Source: SVQP01 sp045658965 (GTDB taxonomy: Bacteria; Bacillota; Clostridia; Oscillospirales; CAG-272). Taken from it: 38,531 nucleotides of DNA. Below, in pieces: positions 1-7,796 of the stretch. Location: contig JAZOVZ010000033.1 of the NCBI GenBank assembly GCA_045658965.1, positions 1 through 38,531 of the forward strand, read 5' to 3'. The first letter of the stretch is position 1; each line of letters begins with the position of its first letter. The position numbers were made by a program, and so were the translations under genes. The notes below the pieces were generated by a model that saw only the letters and a program-made list of their open reading frames with translations, was not told the DNA's origin and did not search any database.

Positions 1-98
1 ATCTCTCCGGCGCGAATCTCTCCGGCGCGAATCTCTCCTACGCGGATCTCTCCGGCGCGAATCTCTCCGGCGCGGTTCTCTCCTACGCGAATCTCTCC
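1..98. repeat. Terminal direct repeat, left copy
   Basis: These 98 bases are identical to 38434-38531. The copy lies inside the pentapeptide-repeat array. Joining base 38531 to base 99 keeps the reading frame, because both the codon ending at 38531 and the codon starting at 99 are in phase. The simplest reading is an assembly overlap of a circular or circularly permuted molecule. A true terminal redundancy or a misjoin inside the repeat is possible. Confidence 0.9.
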
Positions 99-584
99 GG
101 CGCGGTTCTCTCCGGCGCGGATCTCTCCGGCGCGGATCTCTCCCGCGCGAAGCTCTCCGGCGCGAAGCTCTCCGGCGCGGTTCTCTTCGGCGCGGATCTC
201 TCCTACGCGGATCTCTCCGGCGCGAATGGATTACTCTCCGCAATCAACTACATGGAGGCACACTTTGAGCGCACTGAGCATGGTTATTTTGCCTACAAAA
301 CATTTGGCGCAATGTATGCCGCTCCGAAGGAGTGGGAGATTAAGCCCGGGACGGTGATTAAGGAAAATGTAAACATGTGCCGCGCAGATGTTTGCGGGTG
401 CGGAATCAATGTTGCACCGTTGGAATGGGTGCGAAAGAACTTCAAGGGCGAAATCTGGAAAGTACTCATCCGCTGGGAATGGCTCGTCGGCGTATGCGTG
501 CCGTATAACACGGACGGCAAGATCAGGTGCGAGAGAGTGGAGCTGGTGGAGATTGTGAAGGAGGAGCAGGATGGCAACGATTAA
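1..584 (+). CDS. Pentapeptide-repeat protein, C-terminal part
   Basis: The open frame uses codons starting at base 3. It encodes pentapeptides (AVLSG, ADLSG, ADLSR, AKLSG, AVLFG and others) to about base 225. A globular C-terminal domain of about 110 residues follows, with conserved-looking blocks FERTEHGYFAYKTFG, DVCGCGINVAPLEWV and WEWLVGVCVPYNTDGKIRC. I recognise this tail as a domain often attached to phage pentapeptide repeats (DUF7666-like, from memory). It contains a CGCG motif but no clear catalytic site. The protein has no start in this part because its N-terminus lies at 38340. Its last codons overlap the next gene by 14 bases, so the two are translationally coupled. Confidence 0.85.
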   Translation, partial: LSGANLSGANLSYADLSGANLSGAVLSYANLSGAVLSGADLSGADLSRAKLSGAKLSGAVLFGADLSYADLSGANGLLSAINYMEAHFERTEHGYFAYKTFGAMYAAPKEWEIKPGTVIKENVNMCRADVCGCGINVAPLEWVRKNFKGEIWKVLIRWEWLVGVCVPYNTDGKIRCERVELVEIVKEEQDGND

Positions 585-789
585 GGTCTGTGACAGGTGC
601 GGCGCACCAATCAACCCAGAAAGCAGCGCGACCTGCGTGCGCATTACCAAAAACGCGCGTCTTACACAGGGGACATACGACTGTCCCGTAAACGTGTGTG
701 ACGTTTTAGGCACAAAAGAGCTTTGCGTTTCCTGCGCCTATCATCTGCGCGAATGGATGAAGAAAAAAGGAGGAGCAGGAGAATGCTGA
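571..789 (+). CDS. Small zinc-ribbon-like protein
   Basis: 72 residues starting at an ATG 14 bases inside the previous gene, with GGAGGAGCAGG just upstream. It has CDRCG near the N-terminus and CVSC near residue 54, giving two CxxC pairs that could hold one zinc ion. The C-terminus is basic (REWMKKKGG). No enzyme motif is visible. It belongs to the run of small overlapping early genes; function unknown. Confidence 0.7.
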   Translation: MATIKVCDRCGAPINPESSATCVRITKNARLTQGTYDCPVNVCDVLGTKELCVSCAYHLREWMKKKGGAGEC

Positions 790-1202
790 TTAAGTTTTGC
801 CATGCCGTAGAGGTCGACACGAATAGGATTCCGGACAACTTTGACGAGCAGATTCGTGCGGCCTTTAAGGATTATACCAAGGGGACTGCTTGCCAATACA
901 GGTTCCACGACAAGTTGGCTTTTATCGACCTTATGTCAAAATACATGCACAATGCCCACGACTCGGAAGAAGCTGTAAAAAAGCTGATCTTGGGTGGAGT
1001 GGAATTTCAGCTGGACGAATACGGGGAGTTCCCGACTGCAGACGAGTTTTGGAACATGGATTTTATGGCGGCGTGCTACGAAAAAGGCAGACAAGACACG
1101 AGCCTTCACAATCACTATACCGGCGATCATCACGTGGATGACACAATCATGTGGCTGCTGATCAGAGCGATCAAGGTTGTTGTGGAGTATGAGGAGGGCT
1201 GA
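783..1202 (+). CDS. Hypothetical early protein, 139 aa
   Basis: I place the start at ATG 783 because AAAGGAGGAGCAGG stands just upstream. An upstream ATG at 723 in the same frame would overlap the previous gene by 67 bases and lacks such a site. The protein is acidic, soluble and rich in aromatic residues (for example DEFWNMDFMAACYEKGRQ and HNHYTGDHHVDDTIMWLL). The HNHY/DHHVDD segment has clustered His and Asp that could bind metal, but I recognise no family. Confidence 0.7.
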   Translation: MLIKFCHAVEVDTNRIPDNFDEQIRAAFKDYTKGTACQYRFHDKLAFIDLMSKYMHNAHDSEEAVKKLILGGVEFQLDEYGEFPTADEFWNMDFMAACYEKGRQDTSLHNHYTGDHHVDDTIMWLLIRAIKVVVEYEEG

Positions 1203-1204
1203 CG

Positions 1205-1417
1205 ATGGACATTAACCTCAAGCCCTGCCCGTTTTGTGGGGGAAAGGCGCAAATTAGAGTGATAAAACGTATCATCAACAATACAGCTTGCGAACTCGAA
1301 TACAGAGCTGAGTGTACCAACCCGATGTGTGGGATTGAGCCGCGTACATATGGATATAGGAGTCGTCTTTTTGCGAGTGTTAACTGGAACAGGAGGATTG
1401 ACGATGGCAAAGCTTGA
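1205..1417 (+). CDS. Lar-like zinc-ribbon protein
   Basis: 70 residues opening MDINLKPCPFCGGKAQIRV. They carry a CPFCGG knuckle at residues 8-13, a second pair ECTNPMC around residues 36-42, and a closing NWNRR block. That pattern is typical of the restriction-alleviation Lar family of phages and prophages. Lar of Rac relieves type I restriction; most small relatives are unproven and may only share the fold. The gene starts two bases after the preceding stop, and an in-frame GGAGG-type site overlaps that stop. Confidence 0.75.
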   Translation: MDINLKPCPFCGGKAQIRVIKRIINNTACELEYRAECTNPMCGIEPRTYGYRSRLFASVNWNRRIDDGKA

Positions 1418-1655
1418 GATATACCATCAGCAGAGCATGGACGCGAAGGTAGTTCCGCCTGCGAAGGAAGCCCCGGCATTCAACTCTTTTGCGGAGATGT
1501 TTGATAGCGATGAGGTTGATTTGGAATGGAAGCTGAAATGGATTGGACAAGTCGTTAAGTTTGAAACGTTCAATGCCATTACCAAACGGGATTTGCAAGC
1601 GGCGTTAAAGTGGCTGTTTAAGCGCACTCATCAAGGCCGCAGGAAGAATTGGTAG
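1404..1655 (+). CDS. Hypothetical early protein, 83 aa
   Basis: The ATG at 1404 is preceded by AGGAGG at 1391-1396, which favours it over the in-frame ATG at 1329 deep in the previous gene. It overlaps that gene by 14 bases. The product has a Pro/Ala stretch (PPAKEAPAFNSFAEMFDS), an acidic middle and a basic, Trp-containing end (ALKWLFKRTHQGRRKNW). This suggests a small nucleic-acid or protein-binding factor. No family recognised. Confidence 0.65.
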   Translation: MAKLEIYHQQSMDAKVVPPAKEAPAFNSFAEMFDSDEVDLEWKLKWIGQVVKFETFNAITKRDLQAALKWLFKRTHQGRRKNW

Positions 1656-1666
1656 GAGGGCAGACG

Positions 1667-2020
1667 ATGAGACTGATTGATGCGGATGCGCTAACACAAG
1701 AACTGGAAAAAGGCATCATTATTCCAGACGACCTGTACACTTTGGGGATTATGGAGGGCAATGACCACGCCATCAAAAAGGTTAGCGAAGCCCCTACCCT
1801 CGACGTGCAGCTGGTACAGAAGGGCGAGTGGGTGCACGGAAGGCGCAACGGCACATATGGCATTTGGTGCAGCAGATGTGGGACGGGGTGGGAGGAATCG
1901 CTCAATTACGAGGTGATTGCAGCCAATCACAACTTCTGCCCCAACTGCGGCGCGGATATGAGGAGAGAGGAACACTATGAACCCGAAGACGGAAGAGATC
2001 TTAAAAATGCTGAGATTTGA
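1667..2020 (+). CDS. LIDADAL-type zinc-ribbon protein
   Basis: 117 residues from ATG 1667, which has AGGAGGG at 1654-1660. A TTG at 1649 would also be in frame but sits before that site. The N-terminus MRLIDADAL is a signature I know from many Clostridia phage proteins of unknown role. A zinc ribbon follows, with CSRCG near residue 70 and CPNCGADM near residue 92, then an acidic tail. The last 44 bases overlap the next gene. Confidence 0.75.
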   Translation: MRLIDADALTQELEKGIIIPDDLYTLGIMEGNDHAIKKVSEAPTLDVQLVQKGEWVHGRRNGTYGIWCSRCGTGWEESLNYEVIAANHNFCPNCGADMRREEHYEPEDGRDLKNAEI

Positions 2021-2411
2021 AGCCAGCATTTATGTCGGCAGCAGCACGTCTCTTGTGTGTGAGGCAGCCGCAGACCTCATCGAGCGTCTCCAGCAGGAGC
2101 TCGTCGACGAGCGCTACCGCCACGACCGCTTGCAGGACTTCTGCGTGGCGCAGGGCGATGAATTGTCGAGGCTGAAGGCGCAGCAGAGGTGGATTCCTGT
2201 TGGTGAAAAAAAACCTAATGGATGGCTACTTATCGATGAAGATACTAATTATAGAGAGCCAGAAGAATATATTGTACATGTTGAAGGTTCAGATCTTGCT
2301 ACTGTAGCGCATTGTATTGATGGAGTCTTTGAGCCACTTGAAAGCAATGCAGAATTTTGTGACAATATTACCCACTGGATGCCGCTGCCCGAACCGCCGA
2401 AGGAGGGATGA
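1977..2411 (+). CDS. DUF551-containing protein
   Basis: 144 residues. The N-terminal 65 residues are helical and charged (AADLIERLQQELVDERYRHD), probably a coiled coil. The C-terminal half runs from RWIPVGEKKPNG through EEYIVHVEG to THWMPLPEPP, the layout of DUF551, a small domain common in phages with no known activity. Bases 2200-2350 are clearly more AT-rich than the flanks, so the DUF551 half may have been swapped in. Confidence 0.75.
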   Translation: MNPKTEEILKMLRFEASIYVGSSTSLVCEAAADLIERLQQELVDERYRHDRLQDFCVAQGDELSRLKAQQRWIPVGEKKPNGWLLIDEDTNYREPEEYIVHVEGSDLATVAHCIDGVFEPLESNAEFCDNITHWMPLPEPPKEG

Positions 2412-2413
2412 AC

Positions 2414-3187
2414 ATGAGTGATAGACCGACCGTTATGGCAGAGGCGCAGCGCCTTTTGAAACCGTTGACGGAGAAGCTTAAGGCGCAGGGGTATCAGCTT
2501 GTGTATGCATGCGTCGTCGGCAGTCATGCCTATGGGACGGATACGCCGGATAGCGACATTGATGTGCGCGGAGTTGTGACACGCTGTCCCAAGGATATTC
2601 TGATCGGCAAGGATGACGAATCATTCCGAGACCATGAGCACGACGTGACAATCTACACGTTTGACAAGTTTGTGCGAATGCTGGCAAACGGGAACCCGAA
2701 CATCATGGACATGATGGGCGTGTCGCCTGAGTGCATCCTGTACCAGACCGATGTATCGTGGAAGGTGTTCGACAACATCCATCTGTTCATGTCGCAGCGC
2801 ATTGCATCGGCATATCGTGGGTTTGGACGCTCAAGCTTGAATCAGGTGTTGCGGCTTGAGCGGTATATGGATGATAACAAAAAGATCTGCAAGGCAATGA
2901 TGCACCATATCAGGACGCTTAACGCCGGAGCACAGATGCTTCTTACTGGCAAGCCGTGTGTCTGTGCAACTGACGTAGAAACGCTCCGCTTTCTTCGTGA
3001 TGGCGGTGGTCTGGACAAGTATGGCGCAATGACGGACAGGTTTCTCGAATTGTCTGAGTGCGCGGAGGAAGCATTGTCGGCGGCGTTGCGCGTGACCAGC
3101 TTGCCGGAATGGGCGGATATGGCGGGCATTGAGAATCTGTTGGCTGAGGTAAACGCTGATGTGCTTGGGATAATGTGGGAGGAATGA
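2414..3187 (+). CDS. Nucleotidyltransferase-family protein
   Basis: 257 residues from ATG 2414, spaced well from AGGAGGG at 2401-2407; ATG 2408 abuts that site. GSHAYG at residues 36-41 followed by DSDIDVRGV (D48 and D50) is the nucleotidyltransferase signature, with two metal-binding aspartates in the usual spacing. The rest is mostly helical. It resembles COG3541-type predicted nucleotidyltransferases found in phages and bacteria. The target (RNA, protein or metabolite) is unknown. It is by far the largest gene in this stretch of the early operon. Confidence 0.8.
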   Translation: MSDRPTVMAEAQRLLKPLTEKLKAQGYQLVYACVVGSHAYGTDTPDSDIDVRGVVTRCPKDILIGKDDESFRDHEHDVTIYTFDKFVRMLANGNPNIMDMMGVSPECILYQTDVSWKVFDNIHLFMSQRIASAYRGFGRSSLNQVLRLERYMDDNKKICKAMMHHIRTLNAGAQMLLTGKPCVCATDVETLRFLRDGGGLDKYGAMTDRFLELSECAEEALSAALRVTSLPEWADMAGIENLLAEVNADVLGIMWEE

Positions 3188-3189
3188 GG

Positions 3190-3402
3190 ATGAAGAAGCT
3201 TAAAGAATGGTTCGTGCTGCGCTGGAGGTTATGGAGATCAAAGCCACAAACAAACGGGCATATAATCCACTTCGACAAGGACATTGAGACAGAGCTTGTC
3301 GAACGCGTGACTCACAAGCCAGAAGCACAGCTCAGGCCGCTACGGGATATGGATGAGATAAAATACTTTATGGGCGAGGAGCCGAAGGAGGATGGAGAAT
3401 GA
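3190..3402 (+). CDS. Small hypothetical protein, 70 aa
   Basis: ATG 3190 stands seven bases after GGAGG and is preferred over GTG 3175 and ATG 3184 in the same frame. The N-terminus is basic and tryptophan-rich (MKKLKEWFVLRWRLWRSK), which might touch membrane or nucleic acid; the rest is acidic. No family recognised. It overlaps the next gene by 4 bases. Confidence 0.6.
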   Translation: MKKLKEWFVLRWRLWRSKPQTNGHIIHFDKDIETELVERVTHKPEAQLRPLRDMDEIKYFMGEEPKEDGE

Positions 3403-3575
3403 CACTTGAGGACGCACTGGAAAAACTGGACGCGCTGTGCGCAGAATACGGTATTGACTACGTTGGGAAGACTGCACTTCTGGCTATCATTATGTCCGCA
3501 CGTGATGAGCCTGAATTGGGCATGGGAATTAAAATCATTGAGGACACGATGAAGAGATACGGAAAAAAGGAGTGA
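3399..3575 (+). CDS. Small hypothetical protein, 58 aa
   Basis: An ATG overlaps the previous stop (ATGA) and is preceded by AAGGAGGATGGAGA. The product opens MTLEDALEKLDALCAEYG and ends IKIIEDTMKRYGKKE. It looks all-helical and soluble with no motif I can name. The tight overlaps on both sides support it as a real operon member despite its length. Confidence 0.6.
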   Translation: MTLEDALEKLDALCAEYGIDYVGKTALLAIIMSARDEPELGMGIKIIEDTMKRYGKKE

Positions 3576-3988
3576 TGCCTACGAAGCACGACAAGCTGAA
3601 TCTTGCGTTGGATCAGTACAACATCGACCGCAACAGGTATCGTGAGCTGTATTATTTCTGCAAGCAGTACAGGCAGTACAAGAAGCAGCTGGGCGCGATC
3701 CGCGGTGGGTTCAACACGTCGATGGGCGACGGGATGCCCAGAGCACAGGGCGGACACAGTGACCCGACCGCGATGCGGGCGCAGAGGGCGGAACTGCTGC
3801 AAAGTAAGATTGACCGCATCGAGCGGGCTTGCATCTGCGCATGCGAAGACAAGCCTGCAATCTATCCGATGCTTCTTATTAACATTACGGACAACATCCG
3901 CTATGAAGATCTAGACGTGCCGTGCGCTCGAAAGCAATTCTATGAAGCGCGCAGAAAAGTTTTCTGGATTCTGAATTTAGATAACTGA
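3575..3988 (+). CDS. Candidate late-gene transcription regulator (RinA/ArpU-like)
   Basis: 137 residues from ATG 3575, overlapping the previous stop by one base; GTG 3572 is an alternative start. The N-terminal half is a long charged, tyrosine-rich helix region (YNIDRNRYRELYYFCKQYRQ). The C-terminus YEDLDVPCARKQFYEARRKV resembles the sigma-region-4-like HTH ends of RinA/ArpU proteins, which activate late operons in phages of Gram-positive hosts. Position supports this, because such regulators lie just before HNH and terminase genes. The assignment rests on position and general layout, so it is moderate. Confidence 0.5.
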   Translation: MPTKHDKLNLALDQYNIDRNRYRELYYFCKQYRQYKKQLGAIRGGFNTSMGDGMPRAQGGHSDPTAMRAQRAELLQSKIDRIERACICACEDKPAIYPMLLINITDNIRYEDLDVPCARKQFYEARRKVFWILNLDN

Positions 3989-4000
3989 GGGGGAGTACTT

Positions 4001-4102
4001 ATGTGCTTTAATGATAGTGTGGCATGTGGGGCCATGCTGGGTACCTCCTTTTCGCAGGGGCAGTGCGGGAACGTGCTGTCCTTGCGACCTTTTTGGAGGT
4101 GA
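4001..4102 (+). CDS. Possible 33-aa peptide
   Basis: ATG 4001 follows GAGGGGGAG at a good distance and reads MCFNDSVACGAMLGTSFSQG before ending FWR. It contains three cysteines. The frame fills the gap between the regulator and the HNH gene and ends inside the HNH ribosome-binding site. It could be a genuine leader peptide or only a chance frame with a good site. Confidence 0.3.
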   Translation: MCFNDSVACGAMLGTSFSQGQCGNVLSLRPFWR

Positions 4103-4106
4103 TGAC

Positions 4107-4487
4107 GTGAAGCTGTATCCTTTGGACACCGAGCAGCCGGAAGCGCTGCGGGGTGAAAAGCTGATGCGGGTTGTGCGGCTGTGCGCATCGATGCGGCAGA
4201 TAAAGTTTTATCAATCGCCTGAGTGGCGGCATAAGCGTGCGGCGGTGATCGCAAAGCACAACGGCGAATGCGAGATGCATCGCAGGCGCGGCAGCTATGC
4301 ACGGGCAGAGATGGTGCACCATGTGTGGTATCTGGACAAGCATCCAGAGCTGGCGTTGGCGGAGCACTATTATTCGGGCGGCGTTAAGCATATGCAGCTA
4401 ATGCCGCTGTGCCATGAATGTCATGAGGAAATGCACGGACATCGTCACGCGAAAAAGCGCGAACCGATCACGCCGGAGCGGTGGTGA
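4107..4487 (+). CDS. HNH endonuclease
   Basis: 126 residues from GTG 4107, with GGAGGTG at 4095-4101; no in-frame ATG fits. Key blocks are WRHKRAAVIAKHNGECEMH, MVHHVWYL (H71, H72) and QLMPLCHECHEEMHGH with C102, C105 and H110. This is the beta-beta-alpha-metal HNH nuclease found beside terminases. In HK97-like phages the homologous nuclease works with the terminase at cos during packaging. Here it lies directly before a hairpin that could be cos and before the small terminase gene. Confidence 0.9.
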   Translation: MKLYPLDTEQPEALRGEKLMRVVRLCASMRQIKFYQSPEWRHKRAAVIAKHNGECEMHRRRGSYARAEMVHHVWYLDKHPELALAEHYYSGGVKHMQLMPLCHECHEEMHGHRHAKKREPITPERW

Positions 4488-4528
4488 CACCCCCGGTCGA
4501 AAAAAACGCGTTTTAAGTAGGGGGTGTC
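4486..4528. other. Candidate cos or terminase recognition site
   Basis: A perfect 9-bp inverted repeat, GACACCCCC (4486-4494) and GGGGGTGTC (4520-4528), encloses the palindrome AAAACGCGTTTT (4503-4514). The short gap between HNH and small terminase holds nothing else except a GC-rich CGCGTTACGCGCGCGCG run near 4557. Position and symmetry fit a cos or terminase-binding site. No run of U follows the stem, so a simple terminator is unlikely. Confidence 0.45.
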
Positions 4529-4594
4529 GAAGCGGAGAGGGTCCCAGACAGAACAGCGCGTTACGCGCGCGCGTAGAAAGGGGTGGTTGCGCAG

Positions 4595-4933
4595 GTGGCA
4601 AAGGCAATCGTAATGAATTTGGACGACAGGGAACTGGTCAGAGGCGACCTGATCCTGCGCCTGGAACGGCTGGGCGCAGCGGATACCGCCAACCTTGACC
4701 GCGTGGAAAAGTATATGGCGCTGTGGGATCTGGCGAAAGAATACGTAGAGGACCGCAAGAACCGCGGGCTGTACGTCGCCGAAACCAACGGAAACGGCAT
4801 GCCGGTGACGAAGCTCAATGCGTCGGCAACGGAGCTGGTCAAGGTGTGTGCGCAGATGGACAAGCTGTACAACAGCATCCAGAGCGCACAGCCGAAGCCG
4901 GCTGCAAGGGATGATGAGGATGCCGAGCTGTAA
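4595..4933 (+). CDS. terS: Terminase small subunit (P27-like)
   Basis: 112 residues from GTG 4595; GTG 4583 in frame is possible but abuts the AAAGGGG site. Blocks DRELVRGDLILRLERLG and DRVEKYMALWDLAKEY, followed by NGNGMPVTKLNASATELVKV, match the P27-type small terminases of Gram-positive phages. They bind the packaging site and load the large subunit. It overlaps the large terminase gene by 23 bases, the standard arrangement. Confidence 0.75.
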   Translation: MAKAIVMNLDDRELVRGDLILRLERLGAADTANLDRVEKYMALWDLAKEYVEDRKNRGLYVAETNGNGMPVTKLNASATELVKVCAQMDKLYNSIQSAQPKPAARDDEDAEL

Positions 4934-6623
4934 GCAGAGTTTTGTTGACGGCTTCGACGGCAGACCCTTTGCGCATGAAATCCCGCCGCAGATACTGGAA
5001 TACATCGAGTATGTGGAGAGCGGCAGAAAGGCATTTTGTCAGGATCAGGTAAAGCTGGTGGCGTATGTGCGAAAGTGCTTTGCCGAGCAGGACATCTACG
5101 TGCACACAGAGCAGCTGGAAAAATTCCTCGGGATGCAAAAATACTTCCCGTACAGGCTGTTCCCGTGGGAAGTGTTCTGTTTGGGGCTGCACTGCTGCAC
5201 ATACTGGGTGGACAGCAATATGCCGCGGTGGGATGACCTGTTTATCCTTGTCGGGCGCGGAAGCGGCAAGAACGGCTATCTGGCGTTTGAGGACTTCTGC
5301 GAGCTGTCGCCGTATAACGGCATCAGGAACTATCACATTGATCTGTGTGCCAATAATGAGGATCAGGCAAAGACATCGTTCATGGACATCTGGAATGTGT
5401 TGGAAACCAACGCAGATGTGCTGCGCAAGTGGTTCAAGTGGACGATGGAGACCATAACCTGCTTGGACACTGGTTCGCAGCTCAAGTTTCGCACCAACAG
5501 CCCGCGCGGCAAGGACGGTCTGCGCAGCGGAAAGGTGGACTTCGACGAAGTCCACGAATACGAAAATTGGGACAACATCGAAGTTTTCACAACGGGTTTC
5601 GGCAAGAAGCCGCACCCACGCAGGACGTACGCGACCACGAACGGCTTTGTGCGTGATGGTGTGCTGGACAGCCTGCTTGCACAGTCAGAGCAGATCCTGA
5701 ACGGCATAGTGGATGACGATGGCGGCATGCTGCCGTTCATTGGCCGTCTGGACAGCGAGGCGGAGATAGACGACCCGGCGGCATGGCACAAGGCCAACCC
5801 GTCGCTGGAATATCTGCCCAACCTGCAGCGGGAGATCCAAAAGGAATACCGTGCATACAAGCGCGGCGAGTCGTCACTGTCCTTTATCGTAAAACGTATG
5901 AATCTGATTAAGAGCGATCGGGAAGTTGCTGTGACGACGTGGGAAAACATCCTTGCAACCAATCGCCCGATGCCTGATCTGACAAGGAAAAAGGCTGTTG
6001 TGGGCATTGACTATGCGAGCATGTCCGACATGGCCGCTGCGGGCTTCCTGATCCGCGACGGAAACACAAGATACTGGATTATGCACGCGTGGCTGTGCTC
6101 ACAGTCCAAGGATATCAATCGCATTAAAGCCCCGTGGCGCGAATGGGCGAACGAAGGTCTGCTGACGGTTGTAGATGATGTGGAGATATCTCCTGACCTG
6201 ATTGCGGAGTGGATCGCGCAAATGGGCAGGAATTATCAAGTGCGGAAAATCGCGCTGGATAACTTCCGTTTTTCCCTGATGAAGAAAAGTTTGAAGTCAA
6301 TCGGATTTGACGCCGCGGGCCAGTCTGGCAAGCGGCTTTATTTATGCCGAAAAACGGGCGAAATGAAGGTTGCGCCCGTGATCGAGAGCATGTTTGCGAA
6401 CAAGCAGATCATTTGGGGAGATAATCCCCTGATGCGCTGGGCGACGAACAACACGAAGGTGGAGCGCGATAAATCGTCCGGCAATATGACTTACGGCAAA
6501 ATCGAACCGAAATCCCGCAAAAACGACCCCTTTATGGCACTGGTTGCGGCAATGCAGGTCGAGGATGAACTGGATTCGTCCCCGGCGGGAAGTTTGGAGA
6601 ATTTGTTGGTGATTACGATTTAA
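4911..6623 (+). CDS. terL: Terminase large subunit
   Basis: About 570 residues; ATG codons at 4911, 4914 and 4920 are all possible starts. The ATPase domain has the Walker A variant GRGSGKN at residues 115-121 and Walker B VDFDEVH at 209-215 (D212, E213). The C-terminal RNase-H-like nuclease domain begins around VVGIDYASMSD (D367), with further acidic positions at D450 (IALDNF) and D539 (KNDPFMAL). This motor translocates DNA into the prohead and cuts it. It lies just before the portal gene. Length and motifs match intact family members. Confidence 0.93.
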   Translation: MMRMPSCKQSFVDGFDGRPFAHEIPPQILEYIEYVESGRKAFCQDQVKLVAYVRKCFAEQDIYVHTEQLEKFLGMQKYFPYRLFPWEVFCLGLHCCTYWVDSNMPRWDDLFILVGRGSGKNGYLAFEDFCELSPYNGIRNYHIDLCANNEDQAKTSFMDIWNVLETNADVLRKWFKWTMETITCLDTGSQLKFRTNSPRGKDGLRSGKVDFDEVHEYENWDNIEVFTTGFGKKPHPRRTYATTNGFVRDGVLDSLLAQSEQILNGIVDDDGGMLPFIGRLDSEAEIDDPAAWHKANPSLEYLPNLQREIQKEYRAYKRGESSLSFIVKRMNLIKSDREVAVTTWENILATNRPMPDLTRKKAVVGIDYASMSDMAAAGFLIRDGNTRYWIMHAWLCSQSKDINRIKAPWREWANEGLLTVVDDVEISPDLIAEWIAQMGRNYQVRKIALDNFRFSLMKKSLKSIGFDAAGQSGKRLYLCRKTGEMKVAPVIESMFANKQIIWGDNPLMRWATNNTKVERDKSSGNMTYGKIEPKSRKNDPFMALVAAMQVEDELDSSPAGSLENLLVITI

Positions 6624-6638
6624 GGAGGTGATGCAGCG

Positions 6639-7796
6639 GTGTCAAGGTTTGGAAACTGGCTGTCGAAAATGCTGAACGGCAAGACCTTCATGGAAGCGAA
6701 TCTGGGAGAGCTGAATGAAATTCTCACAGAGACACATGCACGTGAGCTTGCGTATTGGTCCTGTGTCGGCATGATCGCGCGGCTGGTTGGCAAATGTGAA
6801 TTCCAGACGTTGGCGCGCGGGTCTCCCGTCAAGGGGGATGAGTGGTATGCGTGGAATGTGGCGCCTAATAAGAACCAGAACTCCACGCAGTTCATCGCAC
6901 AGATCATCCACAATCTGTATGGCGATAAGCATGAAGCGCTTGTGGTGGACGTGAACGGGCAGCTGCTGGTAGCGGATAGCTACACGGTGGAGGAAAAGGC
7001 GCTGACGGAGAGCATCTTCACGGGCGTGACCATAAACGGGTATACGCTGCGGGATACATTCCCAGCGTCAGAAGTGCTGCTGTTTAGGCAGTCGCCGGAG
7101 AACATGCGAATCCTTACAAACCTGATCTATGAGACTTATGGGAAGCTGATTGCCTATAATGCGCAGACCTATCAGGCAAGCCGTGCAAGGAAGGGCGTTC
7201 TGAAGAGCGATGCGCCGCAGTCTACAAATCTTGAGGACGTGCAGAAGGAAGCAGAACTCCTGAAGCGCAAGTTTAAGGCATTCTTCGGCCCGACTGATGC
7301 GGTGCTGCCGCTCTATGAAGGCCAGAGCTACACCGACATGTCGGGCAACAAGACCTACACCAACGAAAACACGCGCGATATGCGCGCGATGATCGATGAT
7401 GTGCTTGTGCTGGACGCACGCAGCCTCGGCATTGCGCCGGCGCTGATGACGGGCGATGTGGCGGGCATCGAGGATGCCGTGCAGATGACGCTGACGGCGT
7501 GCATTGACCCGCTGACGGAAATGATGGCAGAGGAGATCAACCGCAAGCGATACGGAAAGATCCGTGTGCTGGCGGGCGACGGCGTGCATGTGGATACGTC
7601 CACGATCCTGCACACCGACCTGTTTGCCAACGCGCCCAATCTGGAAAAGCTCATCAGTTCCGGGCTATTTTCCGTCAATGATCTGCTGCGCAAGCTGGGT
7701 CAGCCGGCGATTCCTGAAAAGTGGGCTGATGAACACTTTGTGACTAAGAATTTTGAGGAGGTGAAAAAAGCAAATGGCACTCAGACTCAGGTATGA
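6639..7796 (+). CDS. Portal protein (HK97-like)
   Basis: 385 residues from GTG 6639, preceded by AAGGAGGTGATG. The early block ELAYWSCVGMIARLVG, the central VLLFRQSPENMRIL and the late QPAIPEKWADEHFV fit the HK97 portal family. This dodecameric ring forms the DNA entry vertex and docks the terminase. Its last 23 bases overlap the protease gene, as in many HK97-type head modules. Confidence 0.9.
   Translation: MSRFGNWLSKMLNGKTFMEANLGELNEILTETHARELAYWSCVGMIARLVGKCEFQTLARGSPVKGDEWYAWNVAPNKNQNSTQFIAQIIHNLYGDKHEALVVDVNGQLLVADSYTVEEKALTESIFTGVTINGYTLRDTFPASEVLLFRQSPENMRILTNLIYETYGKLIAYNAQTYQASRARKGVLKSDAPQSTNLEDVQKEAELLKRKFKAFFGPTDAVLPLYEGQSYTDMSGNKTYTNENTRDMRAMIDDVLVLDARSLGIAPALMTGDVAGIEDAVQMTLTACIDPLTEMMAEEINRKRYGKIRVLAGDGVHVDTSTILHTDLFANAPNLEKLISSGLFSVNDLLRKLGQPAIPEKWADEHFVTKNFEEVKKANGTQTQV

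Noticed and set aside
4486..4528. Transcription terminator before the terminase genes
   Set aside because: The stem is followed by GAAGCGG rather than a U-run, and terminating here would cut off the late operon.
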